A stretch of DNA of 64,000 bases from Geodermatophilus poikilotrophus (GCF_900111455.1 NZ_FOIE01000007.1:184959-248958), one strand, 5' to 3'. Positions 32,467-41,507 are shown, numbered from the stretch's first letter. The notes: generated by a model not told the origin, from the letters alone. Translations and numbers: made by a program.

Positions 32467-32691
32467 ATGAGCGCCCCCACCGTCGCCGCCACCGTCGTCG
32501 CCGCCCGCAGCCGCGCCCACGGCCCCACGACCGCCCTGTGGCACGCCGTCTCGCTGCACCGCCCGACCGCCGAGGTCGACGGCGCCTGCGAGCTCACCCT
32601 CTGCGGCTCGCTGGCCCGCATCGACGTCGACCAGCCCTGGCCCACGCCGGCCCGCGACGTATGCCCCGCCTGCGTCGTGCTGACCCGGTAG
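32467..32691 (+). CDS. Small Cys-containing hypothetical protein
   Basis: 74 residues from ATG 32467. The body is TTALWHAVSLHRPTAEVDG then CELTLCG and CPAC near the end. The two Cys pairs (CxxxxC and CxxC) could bind a metal. No family is recognised with confidence. No convincing ribosome-binding site; GGGGC lies just upstream. Coding status is probable because codon third positions are strongly G/C and the Cys pairs look constrained. Confidence 0.5.
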   Translation: MSAPTVAATVVAARSRAHGPTTALWHAVSLHRPTAEVDGACELTLCGSLARIDVDQPWPTPARDVCPACVVLTR

Positions 32692-32849
32692 GGGTCGGCC
32701 CGTCCCGCGGCTCCCCGCGAGCCCGGTGACGTGCTGGAACGGTCACCCCCAGGGTCTCCCGCGGGCCCCGTCCGGAGGCTCGCCGCGCGCCTACGAGCGG
32801 GGCGGAGGACGGGTCCTCCCGCGAGGCGCGGGGGACGGGTGGCCCTCGT
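32692..32849. repeat. Dispersed palindromic element, copy G (inverted, diverged)
   Basis: Fills the gap between the small ORF and the convergent enoyl-CoA hydratase. On the minus strand it reads GGAGGACCCGTCCTCCGC, then GCCTCCGGACGGGGCCCG, then GGGCTCGCGGGGAGCC, in the module order of copy F but more diverged. Confidence 0.5.
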
Positions 32850-33626
32850 TCAGCGACCGGTGAACCGCGGAGCGCGCTTCTCCAGGAAGGCCTCGACGGC
32901 CTCGCGGTGGTCGGCGGTGCGGCCCAGGTCGGTCTGCAGCCCGGCCTCGAGCGCCAGGGTGCCCTCGAGGGAGTCGGTGGCCGCCGTGGCCAGCACGGTC
33001 TTGATGGCCCGGTACGCGGCGGTCGGACCCGCGGCCAGCCGCGCGGCCAGCGTCTGCGCCTCGGCCAGCACCTGCTCGGGCGGCACCACGCGGTGCACCA
33101 GCCCCCACTCGGCGGCGCTCTCGGCGAGGAACGGCTCGGGCAGCAGCAGCAGCTCCGCGGCGCGCGATCCGCCGACGGAGTGCACGAGGCGGGAGGCCAG
33201 GGCCGAGTCGCTGGACAGCCCGATGCCGGCGAAGGCGGTGGTGAACTTGGCGCCGGCGGCGGCCACCCGCAGGTCACCGGCCAGCGCGATGCCGAGCCCG
33301 GCGCCGGCGCAGGCGCCGTTGATGGCCACGACCACCGGCACCCGCAGCCCGGCCAGGGCCAGCACCAGCGGGTTGTACTCCTCCTCGACCACCGACAGCG
33401 ACGTCGCCGCGTCCCCGCGCAGCGCCTCCACGTGCTGGCCGAGGTCCTGACCGACGCAGAAGGCCCGCCCGGTGCCGGTCAGCACCACGGCCCGCACCGA
33501 GCCGTCGGCGGCGACCTCGCGGACGACGTCGAGCAGCTCGCGGCGCGACTGGTGGGTCAGCCCCGGCCGCAGCAGCGTGATCGTGGCGACCCCGCCGGCG
33601 TCCTCACGGGTCACGGTCTCGGGCAC
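32850..33626 (-). CDS. Enoyl-CoA hydratase/isomerase family protein
   Basis: 258 residues, crotonase fold. The oxyanion-hole region is GACAGAGLGIALAGDL and a second signature is FAGIGLSSDSALASRLVHSVG. The Asp in SSDSALA replaces the usual catalytic Glu position of hydratases, a pattern seen in PaaG/PaaB-like isomerases, so isomerisation is at least as likely as hydration. The C-terminus FLEKRAPRFTGR is typical. GTG start with GAGGAGGGG upstream. Confidence 0.9.
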   Translation of the reverse strand: MPETVTREDAGGVATITLLRPGLTHQSRRELLDVVREVAADGSVRAVVLTGTGRAFCVGQDLGQHVEALRGDAATSLSVVEEEYNPLVLALAGLRVPVVVAINGACAGAGLGIALAGDLRVAAAGAKFTTAFAGIGLSSDSALASRLVHSVGGSRAAELLLLPEPFLAESAAEWGLVHRVVPPEQVLAEAQTLAARLAAGPTAAYRAIKTVLATAATDSLEGTLALEAGLQTDLGRTADHREAVEAFLEKRAPRFTGR

Positions 33627-34046
33627 GGTCGCCCCTCCTCGTCGTCCTCGGCGACCCGGCGTGCGGCGGGATCGGCGATCCCGCCCGCTCCCGGGGGCCG
33701 GAAGCGTACGAGACCGGCGATCCCACCGGGGCTGCCCGGGCCGGGCCCGACGGGCGGACCGGTGCGACGACGACCGATGGGCGCGCTGGTCGCGGCGGGA
33801 CACCTCCCGGTCACCCGGCCGTGGCCGGATCGTGACGGACGAGCCCCTCACGGCAGCGGTCGGCCTGGGAGGATGGACGGCGGACGGACGCGGCGCGGGT
33901 CGGGCGCGCGGCGCCGTCCCCCCGGTCGGCGACACGCCCAGCGTCCTGCGCTGATGTGTAGCCCGGCGGGGTGCGGGACATGCAGGGACACGGGGACCGG
34001 CGCCCCGGGCCGGACGGACGGCCGGACAGGCGAGGAGTGAGCCACG
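33627..34046. other. 420-bp intergenic region between divergent echA-like and kinase genes
   Basis: No credible gene. A perfect 9-bp hairpin (GGCGGGATC at 33665, GATCCCGCC at 33677) lies near the hydratase start. A 24-bp stretch at 33706-33729 resembles one at 20371. The remaining DNA must hold promoters for both genes. GAGGAG at 34032-34037 is the kinase ribosome-binding site. Confidence 0.6.
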
Positions 34047-35687
34047 GTGGTGGAGCCGGGTCGGCGCAACCTGGGTGAGCGGTACGAGCTCGCCGAGCTG
34101 ATCGCCGCCGGCGGCATGGGGCAGGTCTGGCGCGGCACCGACGTCCTCCTGGGCCGGCCGGTCGCGGTCAAGGTGCTGCGCAGCGAGTACACCGGCGACC
34201 CGACCTTCCGCGCCCGCTTCCGCGCCGAGGCCCAGCACGCCGCCGGGCTCTCCCACCCGAACATCGCCGCCGTCTTCGACTACGGCGAGACCGAGGCCAC
34301 GGACGGCAGCGGCGAGACGCTGGCCTACCTGGTGATGGAGCTGGTCGAGGGCGAGCCCCTGTCGTCGGTGCTGCAGCGCGAGGGCCGGCTGTCGGCCGCA
34401 GTCGCCCTGTCGCTGCTCGAGCAGACCGCCTCCGCGCTGGCCGAGGCGCACCGGGTCGGGCTGGTGCACCGCGACGTCAAGCCCGGCAACATCCTGGTCC
34501 GCGACGACGGCAGCGTGAAGATCACCGACTTCGGCATCGCGTGGTCGGCCGGCAGCGTGCCGCTCACCCGCACCGGGCAGGTGATCGGGACCCCGCAGTA
34601 CCTCGCCCCGGAGGTCGCCGAGGGCCACCACGCCACCCCGGCCAGCGACGTCTACGCCCTGGGCCTGGTCGGCTACGAATGCCTCACCGGCCACCCCGCG
34701 TTCGACGGCGACAACGCGGTGACGATCGCGCTCAAGCAGGTGCGCGACGACCCCGAGCCGCTGCCCGACGACCTGCCCAGGGACGTGCGCAGGCTGATCC
34801 GCCGCGCGCTGGCCAAGGACCCGACGGCGCGGATGCCCGACGGCGCCGCCTTCGTCGCCGCGATCGAGGACGTCCGGGCCGGCCGTCCCGTCCCCGAGCC
34901 CGCGCCCACGCGCACCGTGGCCGCCGTCCCTGGCCTGCCGCCGGTCGCCGGTCCGGCCGCCGGGCCGGCCGTGCGGACAGCTAGCCCACCGGCGCACCGC
35001 CGCCGGGGCGTGGCCGCGGTCCTCGTGCCGGTGGTGACGCTGCTGCTGGGCGCCGGTGCGGCGGCGGGTGTCTTCGTGGCCGTCTCCGGCGAGGAGGGGG
35101 ACCGCGGGCCCACCGTGGTCGCCGCCCAGACCGAGGACGCCCGGATCGAGCTGGCCGCCGAGGACTACGTCGGCCGGCAGGTCGACGAGACGGCGCTCGC
35201 GCTGTCCGCCCTGGGGCTGCTCGTGCAGCGGGAGGAGGAGGTCACCGGCGACACCGCCCCCGGCGTCGTCACCGCCGTCGACCCGGTCGGCGCGCAGCTG
35301 CGGCCGGGTGACGTCGTGCGGGTCCGCTACGCCGTCGCGCCCGAGCCCTCCCCGCGGCAGCAGCGGAGCTCCTCGCCGGCCACCCGCGTCTCCGAGGACA
35401 CCCCGGACCGGCAGCTGCCGGTCGCCGAGCCCACGCCGACCGAGCCGGAACCCACGCCGACGGCCACGCCGGAGGAGCTGCCGGCCAGCGCCGCGCCGAC
35501 CGAGACGTCGACCCCGCCCGCCACCACCTCGCCGACGGAGTCCGAGACGACGTCGGCGCCGGACAGCACGTCGGGGACGTCGACCCCGCCTCCCGACCCC
35601 TCGGACGGCGACGGCGACGGGGACGGCAGGGATGGCGGCAGCGGTGACGGTGACGGTGACGGCGACTGGGACCGCAGCGAGCGCTGA
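34047..35687 (+). CDS. Ser/Thr protein kinase with one PASTA domain, tandem copy 1
   Basis: 546 residues. Kinase domain 8-270: AAGGMGQVWRGTD, VAVKVLRSEYTGDPTF, HRDVKPGN, DFGIAWS, and activation loop TRTGQVIGTPQYLAPE. A membrane helix lies near 325-350. One extracellular PASTA unit (EDYVGRQVDETALALSALGL to VVRVRYAV) is followed by a Thr/Pro/Glu tail ending in repeated Asp-Gly. Very similar to the next gene throughout the kinase domain, so the pair is a tandem duplication. It probably senses wall or surface signals like PknB. GTG start (a second GTG follows directly). Confidence 0.93.
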   Translation: MVEPGRRNLGERYELAELIAAGGMGQVWRGTDVLLGRPVAVKVLRSEYTGDPTFRARFRAEAQHAAGLSHPNIAAVFDYGETEATDGSGETLAYLVMELVEGEPLSSVLQREGRLSAAVALSLLEQTASALAEAHRVGLVHRDVKPGNILVRDDGSVKITDFGIAWSAGSVPLTRTGQVIGTPQYLAPEVAEGHHATPASDVYALGLVGYECLTGHPAFDGDNAVTIALKQVRDDPEPLPDDLPRDVRRLIRRALAKDPTARMPDGAAFVAAIEDVRAGRPVPEPAPTRTVAAVPGLPPVAGPAAGPAVRTASPPAHRRRGVAAVLVPVVTLLLGAGAAAGVFVAVSGEEGDRGPTVVAAQTEDARIELAAEDYVGRQVDETALALSALGLLVQREEEVTGDTAPGVVTAVDPVGAQLRPGDVVRVRYAVAPEPSPRQQRSSSPATRVSEDTPDRQLPVAEPTPTEPEPTPTATPEELPASAAPTETSTPPATTSPTESETTSAPDSTSGTSTPPPDPSDGDGDGDGRDGGSGDGDGDGDWDRSER

Positions 35688-35795
35688 CGCCCCCGGACGG
35701 GTGGACGTGCCGGTCCGGGGTTTCGGGACCGGCCAGCAGTGGCACCCTGGGCATCCGCCGGGACCGCCCCGAGCGGGTACGGGCAGGGGGAACGG

Positions 35796-37286
35796 GTGGC
35801 CGAGCCGGGGGTCCGCAGGCTCGGCGACCGGTACGAACTGCTCTCCCTCGTCGCCACCGGCGGCATGGGCCAGGTGTGGCGGGCCCACGACGCGCTGCTG
35901 GACCGGCTGGTCGCGGTCAAGCTGCTGCGCAGCGAGTACACCGGCGACCCGACGTTCCTCGCCCGGTTCCGCGCCGAGGCGCAGCACACCGCGCGGTTGG
36001 TGCACCCGAACATCGCGGCCCTGCACGACTACGGCGAGGTCGTCGCGACCGACGGCAGCGGGGAGACCCTCGCCTACCTGGTGATGGAGCTGGTCGAGGG
36101 CGAGCCGCTGTCGGCACTGCTGACCCGCTGCGGCCGCCTCGACCCGCACCGCACGCTGGACATCGTGCGCCAGACCGCCGCGGCGCTGGCCGTGGCGCAC
36201 GCCGCCGGGGTGGTGCACCGCGACGTCAAGCCGGGCAACGTGCTGGTCGGCCGGGACGGCGTCGTCAAGATCACCGACTTCGGGATCGCCTGGTCGGCCT
36301 CGAGCGTGCCGCTCACCCGCACCGGCCAGGTGGTCGGCACCGCCCACTACCTCTCACCGGAGCAGGCCGGGGGCGGCCGGGCCGGGCCGGCCAGCGACGT
36401 CTACGCGCTGGGCGCGATCACCTACGAGTGCCTGGCCGGCCGGCGCGCGTTCGACGGCGAGGGCGCGGTGCAGATCGCCCTGGCCCAGATCCGCGACGAG
36501 CCCGAGCCGCTGCCCGCCGACGTCCCGGAGCCGCTGCGCACGCTCGTCGCCCGCGCCCTGGTCAAGGACCCGGCGCGGCGCTTCCCCGACGGCGCGGCGT
36601 TCCGTGCGGCCGTCGACGCCGTGCGCGCCGGCCGGCCGCTCGCGCCCCTGCCGCCGACCACCGCCGTGCTGCCGGCCGCGAGGGACCGGCGTCGGCTGCT
36701 CGTCCCCGCGGCCGCCCTGCTGCTCGGCGTGGGGCTCGGGATCGGGGCGCTGCAGGTGGTCGGGAGCGAGGACACCGCGACGTCGGCGGCCGTCGCCGGC
36801 ACCGCGGCCCCGACGACGGCCGCGGTCGAGCCGGTGGCGGCGCTCGTGGTCACCGCGGCCGACCACCTCGGGCGCCCGGCCGACGTGGTCGAGGCGGAGC
36901 TGGCGGCGCTCGGCCTGCGGGTGCACCGGCAGACCGTGGAGCGCTCCGACGTCCCCCCGGGTCGGGTGGTCGAGCTGGGGCCGGTCGGCGCGCTGGCGCC
37001 CGGCGACCTGGTCACGCTCACCGTCGCGGTGGCCCCGCCCGCGCCCGCGCCTGCACCGGCGCCCGCGCCGGAGCCCGTCGTCCCGACGTCCGCGCCGGAG
37101 CCCGTCGCCCCGACGTCCGCCCCGCAGCCCGTCGTCCCGGAGGTGCTCAGGGTGCCGGTCCCGCCGGCTCCGGAGCCCGCCCCCGTCCCGGTCCGGGACG
37201 AGGACGCCGAGGACGACGCGGCCCCGGGCAAGAGCAAGGGCAAGGGGAAGCCGGACTCCTCCGGCCGGGGGAACGGCCGGGGCTGA
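35796..37286 (+). CDS. Ser/Thr protein kinase with one PASTA domain, tandem copy 2
   Basis: 496 residues. Kinase domain with ATGGMGQVWRAHD, VAVKLLRSEYTGDPTF, HRDVKPGN, DFGIAWSASSVPLTRTGQ and GTAHYLSPEQAGG. A membrane helix lies near 305-325, followed by one PASTA-like unit (ADHLGRPADVVEAELAALGL to LVTLTVAVA). The tail differs from copy 1: Pro/Ala repeats (EPVVPTSAPEPVAP) and a Lys/Gly end. GTG at 35796 with CAGGGGG upstream. Kinase cores are conserved between the copies while the extracellular tails have diverged. Confidence 0.93.
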   Translation: MAEPGVRRLGDRYELLSLVATGGMGQVWRAHDALLDRLVAVKLLRSEYTGDPTFLARFRAEAQHTARLVHPNIAALHDYGEVVATDGSGETLAYLVMELVEGEPLSALLTRCGRLDPHRTLDIVRQTAAALAVAHAAGVVHRDVKPGNVLVGRDGVVKITDFGIAWSASSVPLTRTGQVVGTAHYLSPEQAGGGRAGPASDVYALGAITYECLAGRRAFDGEGAVQIALAQIRDEPEPLPADVPEPLRTLVARALVKDPARRFPDGAAFRAAVDAVRAGRPLAPLPPTTAVLPAARDRRRLLVPAAALLLGVGLGIGALQVVGSEDTATSAAVAGTAAPTTAAVEPVAALVVTAADHLGRPADVVEAELAALGLRVHRQTVERSDVPPGRVVELGPVGALAPGDLVTLTVAVAPPAPAPAPAPAPEPVVPTSAPEPVAPTSAPQPVVPEVLRVPVPPAPEPAPVPVRDEDAEDDAAPGKSKGKGKPDSSGRGNGRG

Positions 37287-37294
37287 CCGGCCGC

Positions 37295-37993
37295 TCAGCC
37301 CCGGCTGCGGTTGGGGGCCACCCAGAGCGCGGCACCGAGGGCGGCCAGCGCCGCGGTGAGGACGAAGCCGCGGTCGTTGTCCACGCGCGGCAGCACGACG
37401 AGCACCCAGAACACGGCCACGCCGATCAGGCCGGCGGCGGCGACCTTCCACGCCGCGTCCGGGCGCAGCCGGGCGGCAGGCAGGAACCGGCCGGCGAACG
37501 GCAGCCCCCCGAGGAGGGTGGCGAGGGTGGCGAAGACCGCCCACAGCGTCCCCGCGGACCACAGCGGGGTCTCGCCGAAGCCCAGCGTCAGGCCGAGCTG
37601 GAGCAGCAGGAAGGAGAGCGCGATCAGGCCGGCGCCGATGCGGACGGCCCGCTCCTGCGCGGAACGCGGGGCGCGCGAGGGGCGGGGGGTCCGCGGTGTC
37701 CGGGGTGTGCGCGGGGTGCGCGCCCTGCGGGGCGGCCCGGCGGTGCGCGGCAGGCCGAGGGAGTGGTCGGAGGTGTCCGCCGACGGCGACGAGGCGACCC
37801 CGGGCGGGCCGGGCACCGCGCCGACCGGCCCGGTCGGCTGGACCCCGCCGGACACCGGCGCGGCGTCCACGCGCGGCACCTGGTGCGTGCCGGCGACGGA
37901 GGCCGCGGTCGCACCCACCCCGATCTGGTGGGCGCCGGTGTCGGCCGGGTCCCGGGGGGCCGGTGGGTCGGGGGTGGGAGTCGGGTGCGTCAC
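37295..37993 (-). CDS. Hypothetical membrane protein with disordered N-terminus
   Basis: 232 residues. The first 110 are Pro/Ala/Thr-rich and end in TPRTPRTPRTPRPSR, a basic repeat likely to sit on the cytoplasmic face. Four membrane helices follow (IGAGLIALSFLLLQLGL; LWAVFATLATLLGGLPF; VAAAGLIGVAVFWVLVVL; LTAALAALGAALWVA). No family is recognised. GTG start. It faces the kinase pair tail to tail, with nine bases between stops. Confidence 0.75.
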   Translation of the reverse strand: MTHPTPTPDPPAPRDPADTGAHQIGVGATAASVAGTHQVPRVDAAPVSGGVQPTGPVGAVPGPPGVASSPSADTSDHSLGLPRTAGPPRRARTPRTPRTPRTPRPSRAPRSAQERAVRIGAGLIALSFLLLQLGLTLGFGETPLWSAGTLWAVFATLATLLGGLPFAGRFLPAARLRPDAAWKVAAAGLIGVAVFWVLVVLPRVDNDRGFVLTAALAALGAALWVAPNRSRG

Positions 37994-38115
37994 GGATCCT
38001 CCTCGCTCGGACGCGGGCGCGCGCCGGACCGGTTCGTCTCCGCACGCTAGCGGCGCGGCGCCTCGCCACCCGGCAGGAAACGCGGGCGGGCGGACAGCTC
38101 ACTAGGGTCGGCCGG

Positions 38116-39390
38116 GTGGCCGTGCGCGCAGGGATCGTCGTCACCGGGACCGAGGTGCTCACCGGTCGGGTGAGCGACCGCAACGGCCCCTGGCTGGCCG
38201 AGGAGCTGCGCCGGCTCGGCGTGGACGTCGGCGCGGTGCTCGTCGTCGGCGACCGGCCCGAGGACCTGCGCAACGCGCTGCGCTTCCTGGCCGGCGAGGA
38301 CGTCGTCATCACCACCGGGGGGCTCGGCCCGACCGCCGACGACCTGACCGCGGAGGTCGTCGCCGGCGTGCAGGGCCGGCCGTCGTCGGTCGACCCGGAG
38401 CTGGAGCGCCACGTCGCCGGCATCGTCGAGGGGCTCATGGACGGCCGCGGCTGGCGCGCCGACCCGACGGCGACGGCGGCCGGCGTCCGCAAGCAGGCGC
38501 TCGTACCCGAGGGCGCGACGGTGCTGCCGCCGGTCGGGACGGCGCCGGGGCTCGTCGTCCCCCCGGCGGAGGGGCGCGACGGGCCGGTCGTCGTCGTCCT
38601 CCCCGGGCCGCCGTCGGAGCTGCAGGGGATGTGGCCGGCGGCGCTGGACGCCGAGCCGGTGCAGCGTGTGCTGGCCGCGCGCAGCGAGCTGCGCCAGGAG
38701 ACGCTCCGACTGTGGGGGACGCTGGAGTCCCAGCTGGCGGCGACGCTGCGGGAGTCCGAGTTCCCGGGCCTGGAGGTCACCACCTGCCTGCGCGACGGCG
38801 AACTGGAGATCGTCACCCGCTACGGCCCCGACGCCCAGCCGGAGTACGACCGGCTGGTCGGGGCCGTGCGGGAGGCCCACGGGCCGCAGCTGTTCTCGAC
38901 CGGCCCCACGGTCGACGACCTGGTGGCGTCGGCGTTCGCCGACCGAGGGCTGACCGTGGCGACGGCGGAGTCGTGCACCAGCGGGCTGCTGGTGGCCCGG
39001 CTGACCGAGCGGGCCGGGTCGTCGGCGTGGGTGCTCGGCGGGGTGGCCTCGTACGCGAACTCGGCCAAGGAGGCGCTGGTCGGCGTCCCGTCGGAGGTGC
39101 TGGCGTCGCACGGCGCGGTGAGCGCCCAGGTCGCGGCCGCGCTGGCCGAGGGGGCGCGGTCCCGCTTCGGTGCTGACGTGGGGGTCGGCATCACCGGGAT
39201 CGCCGGACCGGGCGGCGGGACGCCGGACAAGCCGGTGGGCACCGTGCACCTGTGCGCCGTCGGGCCGTCCCCCGAGGGGGTGGCGCGCTCGGTCGTGCTG
39301 CCCGGCTCGCGGTCGGCGGTGCGGCACCGGTCGGTCAGCCTGGCGATGCACATGGTGCGCCAGCTCCTGCTCGGCGGGCCGCCGGCATGA
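38116..39390 (+). CDS. cinA: CinA family protein (ADP-ribose pyrophosphatase / NMN amidohydrolase)
   Basis: 424 residues. N-terminal COG1058 (MoCF-like) domain with VVTGTEVLTGRVSDRN and TTGGLGPTADDLT. C-terminal CinA/PncC domain with AESCTSGLLVARL and GITGIAGPGGGTPDKPVG. Family members recycle NMN and hydrolyse ADP-ribose in NAD turnover; the name comes from competence loci. TAGGGT at 38103-38108 is seven bases before the GTG and no ribosome-binding site is present, suggesting leaderless expression. Confidence 0.93.
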   Translation: MAVRAGIVVTGTEVLTGRVSDRNGPWLAEELRRLGVDVGAVLVVGDRPEDLRNALRFLAGEDVVITTGGLGPTADDLTAEVVAGVQGRPSSVDPELERHVAGIVEGLMDGRGWRADPTATAAGVRKQALVPEGATVLPPVGTAPGLVVPPAEGRDGPVVVVLPGPPSELQGMWPAALDAEPVQRVLAARSELRQETLRLWGTLESQLAATLRESEFPGLEVTTCLRDGELEIVTRYGPDAQPEYDRLVGAVREAHGPQLFSTGPTVDDLVASAFADRGLTVATAESCTSGLLVARLTERAGSSAWVLGGVASYANSAKEALVGVPSEVLASHGAVSAQVAAALAEGARSRFGADVGVGITGIAGPGGGTPDKPVGTVHLCAVGPSPEGVARSVVLPGSRSAVRHRSVSLAMHMVRQLLLGGPPA

Positions 39391-39490
39391 GCAAGGACCC
39401 GCCCCTCCCCACCCCTCGCGATCTCGGGGCGGTGCCCTGGAGGGGCCGGGCGCGGCGCTCGTGCAGGACCGCAGGACGAGGTCCTTCCGT
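39391..39490. repeat. Dispersed palindromic element, copy H
   Basis: Follows the cinA stop: CAAGGACCCGCCCCTCCC, then CGGTGCCCTGGAGGGGCCGG, and closes with GACGAGGTCCTTCCG, so AAGGACC and GGTCCTT mark inverted ends. The core is more diverged than in B or D. Confidence 0.55.
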
Positions 39491-39584
39491 GGTCGCCCGG
39501 TGAGGACCCCGCGACGGCATCCGATGACGGGCTGACTGCCGTGGTGGTGCAGTGCCGTGCCCGTCCGCTGCCCCAGGAGGCGCC

Positions 39585-39980
39585 GTGACCACCCTGACGT
39601 TGCACGCGACCGGGCCCGTCGGGCCGGACGAGGTCTGGGAGCGCTACGCCGTCCCGGCGCGCTGGCCGGAGTGGGCTCCGCAGATCACCGGCGTCGAGGT
39701 GCCGGTCGCCCGGCTCGCCGCCGGCGTGCAGGGGCGGGTGCGCGCGCCGCTGGGGGTGACGCTGCCGTTCGTCGTCGACACGGTGGACGAGGCGGCTCGG
39801 CGGTGGTCGTGGACGGTGTCGCTCGGGCCGGTGCGGCTGCGCCTGCTGCACTGGGTCACCGAGGGTCCGGACGGCGGCAGCACGACGGGGCTGCGGATCT
39901 CCGGGCCGGCGCCGTTGGTGGTCGGCTACGCGCCGCTGGCCCAGTTCGCGATCGGCCGGCTGGTCCACCCGCTGCGCTGA
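39585..39980 (+). CDS. SRPBCC family protein
   Basis: 131 residues. START-like fold: TLHATGPVGPDEVWERYAVP, WPEWAPQITGVEV, PFVVDTVDEAARRWSWTV and a C-terminal helix. A small ligand-binding protein of unknown role. GTG with GGAGG five bases upstream. Confidence 0.85.
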   Translation: MTTLTLHATGPVGPDEVWERYAVPARWPEWAPQITGVEVPVARLAAGVQGRVRAPLGVTLPFVVDTVDEAARRWSWTVSLGPVRLRLLHWVTEGPDGGSTTGLRISGPAPLVVGYAPLAQFAIGRLVHPLR

Positions 39981-40192
39981 CGCCCCGGGAGGGGGACGAG
40001 CGGGTGGGTCTGCGAGGGATGCCTCTCGCAGCGGCGGCGCGCAGCGTTCGTGGACGAGCACTTGCGGGTCTCGAGGCATACGGGTGCACGGTGGTCGCCA
40101 GCGACGTCCGCGACTGGTGTCAAGGCCGTCGTGACAGCTGGGGACAGGCTTCTGAGCTGGGGATTTGTGCTGCTGCGGGGTCCCGACTCCAA

Positions 40193-40214
40193 TAGACTTC
40201 GAACACCTGATCGG
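40193..40214 (+). promoter_or_regulatory. -10 hexamer and LexA-like (SOS) box before the HNH gene
   Basis: TAGACT at 40193-40198 is a good -10. TCGAACACCTGATCGG at 40199-40214 matches the actinobacterial SOS box TCGAAC-N4-GTTCGA at 10 of 12 specified positions and would cover the transcription start. Genes of the 13E12 (DUF222-HNH) family are LexA-controlled in mycobacteria. The rest of the 250-bp gap before the gene holds nothing recognisable. Confidence 0.6.
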
Positions 40215-40230
40215 AGTGCTGGGGGGTGTC

Positions 40231-41475
40231 GTGGAGCAGCTGCTGGCCGCTGTGGACGCCCTGGCCGCCGAGAACCTGGGGCCGCTGTTCGGCCCGGCGC
40301 TGCTGGACCGGTTGAGTTCGCTGCTGGCCGCGCAGAACCGGCTGGCCGCCGAGGTCGCCCGCACGGTGCGCGAGGCCGAGGTGTCCGGCGCGGCGGAGGT
40401 CGACGGGCTGCAGACGATGGCCTCCTGGCTGCGCGGGCACGGGCACCTGTCGACGGTTGAGGCGGCGCGGGTGGTGCGCACGGGCCGCGCCCTGGCGCAG
40501 CTGCCCGGCATGGCCGCGGCGTTCGCCGCCGGGACGGTGACCGCCGAGCAGGCGGCGGTGATCGGCCGGGTGGCCGAGCCGGAGCACCTCACCCGCGCCG
40601 CGGAGCAGGGCGTGGACCTGGGCGGCGTGGACACCGTGCTGACGCAGGTGGCCATCACCCGTCCGCACGCCGATGTCGCCAGGGCGGTGCACCACTACCT
40701 GCAGCGCCTCGACGCCGACGGGCCGGAGCCCGATCCGACCGGGGGGCGGCGGCTGGTCATCGCCCGGCACGCCGACGGGTCGATCTCCGGCCGGTTCGAC
40801 CTGGAGGCGGTGGGTGGGGAGAAGCTGCAGGCCGCGCTGGAGTCGGTGGTGCAGGCCGGCCGCTGCGCCGGGGACGAGCGCACCAGGGGCCAGCAGTTGG
40901 CCGATGCGCTGGTGCAGCTGTGCGACAACCAGCTGGCCTCCGGCAACCTGCCGGTGCTGCGCGGGCACAAGCCCCAGGTCATCGTCAAGGTCGGTGTCGA
41001 GGATCTGGTCGACCCCTCGGTCGGCGCCGGTGCCGCCGAGCTGGGGTTTGGTGCGACCGTCTCCGCGGCGCGGGCCCGGTGGCTGGCCTGTGACGGGGTC
41101 GTCACCCGGATCGTGCTGGGCCCGGGCGGGATGCCGCTGGAGCACGGCCGCACCGTGCGCCTGGTGCCTCCGCACGTGCGCCGGGCCGCCGAGGTCCGCG
41201 ACCGCGGCTGCGTGTTCACCGGCTGCGGCGCCCCCACGCACTGGTGCGACGTGCACCACCTGCTCGCCTGGATCGACGGCGGGCAGACCAGCCTGGCCAA
41301 CAGCGCGTTGCTGTGCGAACGGCATCACACCAAGGTCCACCACGGCTTCCGGGTCGAGCGGCAACCCGACGGGCGATGGCGCACCCGGCGCCCGGATGGC
41401 AGCGAGATCCGCACCGGACTCCTGCGCACCGGACCGGGCCGCACCGGCCCACCTCTTCCCGCCGCCGCTGCCTGA
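40231..41475 (+). CDS. DUF222-HNH endonuclease (13E12 repeat family)
   Basis: 414 residues. The N-terminal DUF222 region (about 1-310) begins LLAAVDALAAENL and includes WLRGHGHLSTVEAARVVRTG. A C-terminal HNH nuclease has CVFTGCGAPTHWCDVHHLL, then N-S-ALLCERHH and VHHG. The family is multi-copy in actinomycete genomes and hosts phage or mobile-element attachment in M. tuberculosis. GTG at 40231 has GGGGGG six bases ahead; GTG at 40216 is an alternative. Its SOS-like promoter suggests DNA-damage induction. Confidence 0.92.
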   Translation: MEQLLAAVDALAAENLGPLFGPALLDRLSSLLAAQNRLAAEVARTVREAEVSGAAEVDGLQTMASWLRGHGHLSTVEAARVVRTGRALAQLPGMAAAFAAGTVTAEQAAVIGRVAEPEHLTRAAEQGVDLGGVDTVLTQVAITRPHADVARAVHHYLQRLDADGPEPDPTGGRRLVIARHADGSISGRFDLEAVGGEKLQAALESVVQAGRCAGDERTRGQQLADALVQLCDNQLASGNLPVLRGHKPQVIVKVGVEDLVDPSVGAGAAELGFGATVSAARARWLACDGVVTRIVLGPGGMPLEHGRTVRLVPPHVRRAAEVRDRGCVFTGCGAPTHWCDVHHLLAWIDGGQTSLANSALLCERHHTKVHHGFRVERQPDGRWRTRRPDGSEIRTGLLRTGPGRTGPPLPAAAA

Positions 41476-41507
41476 CCGCTGGCCCCCACCGCCGGGGCCG
41501 CGACCGC

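Noticed and set aside
32850-36347. Minus-strand frame of about 1165 codons extending the enoyl-CoA hydratase
   Set aside because: Only the last 258 codons are a crotonase fold; the rest is antisense to the first tandem PASTA kinase and the start of the second.
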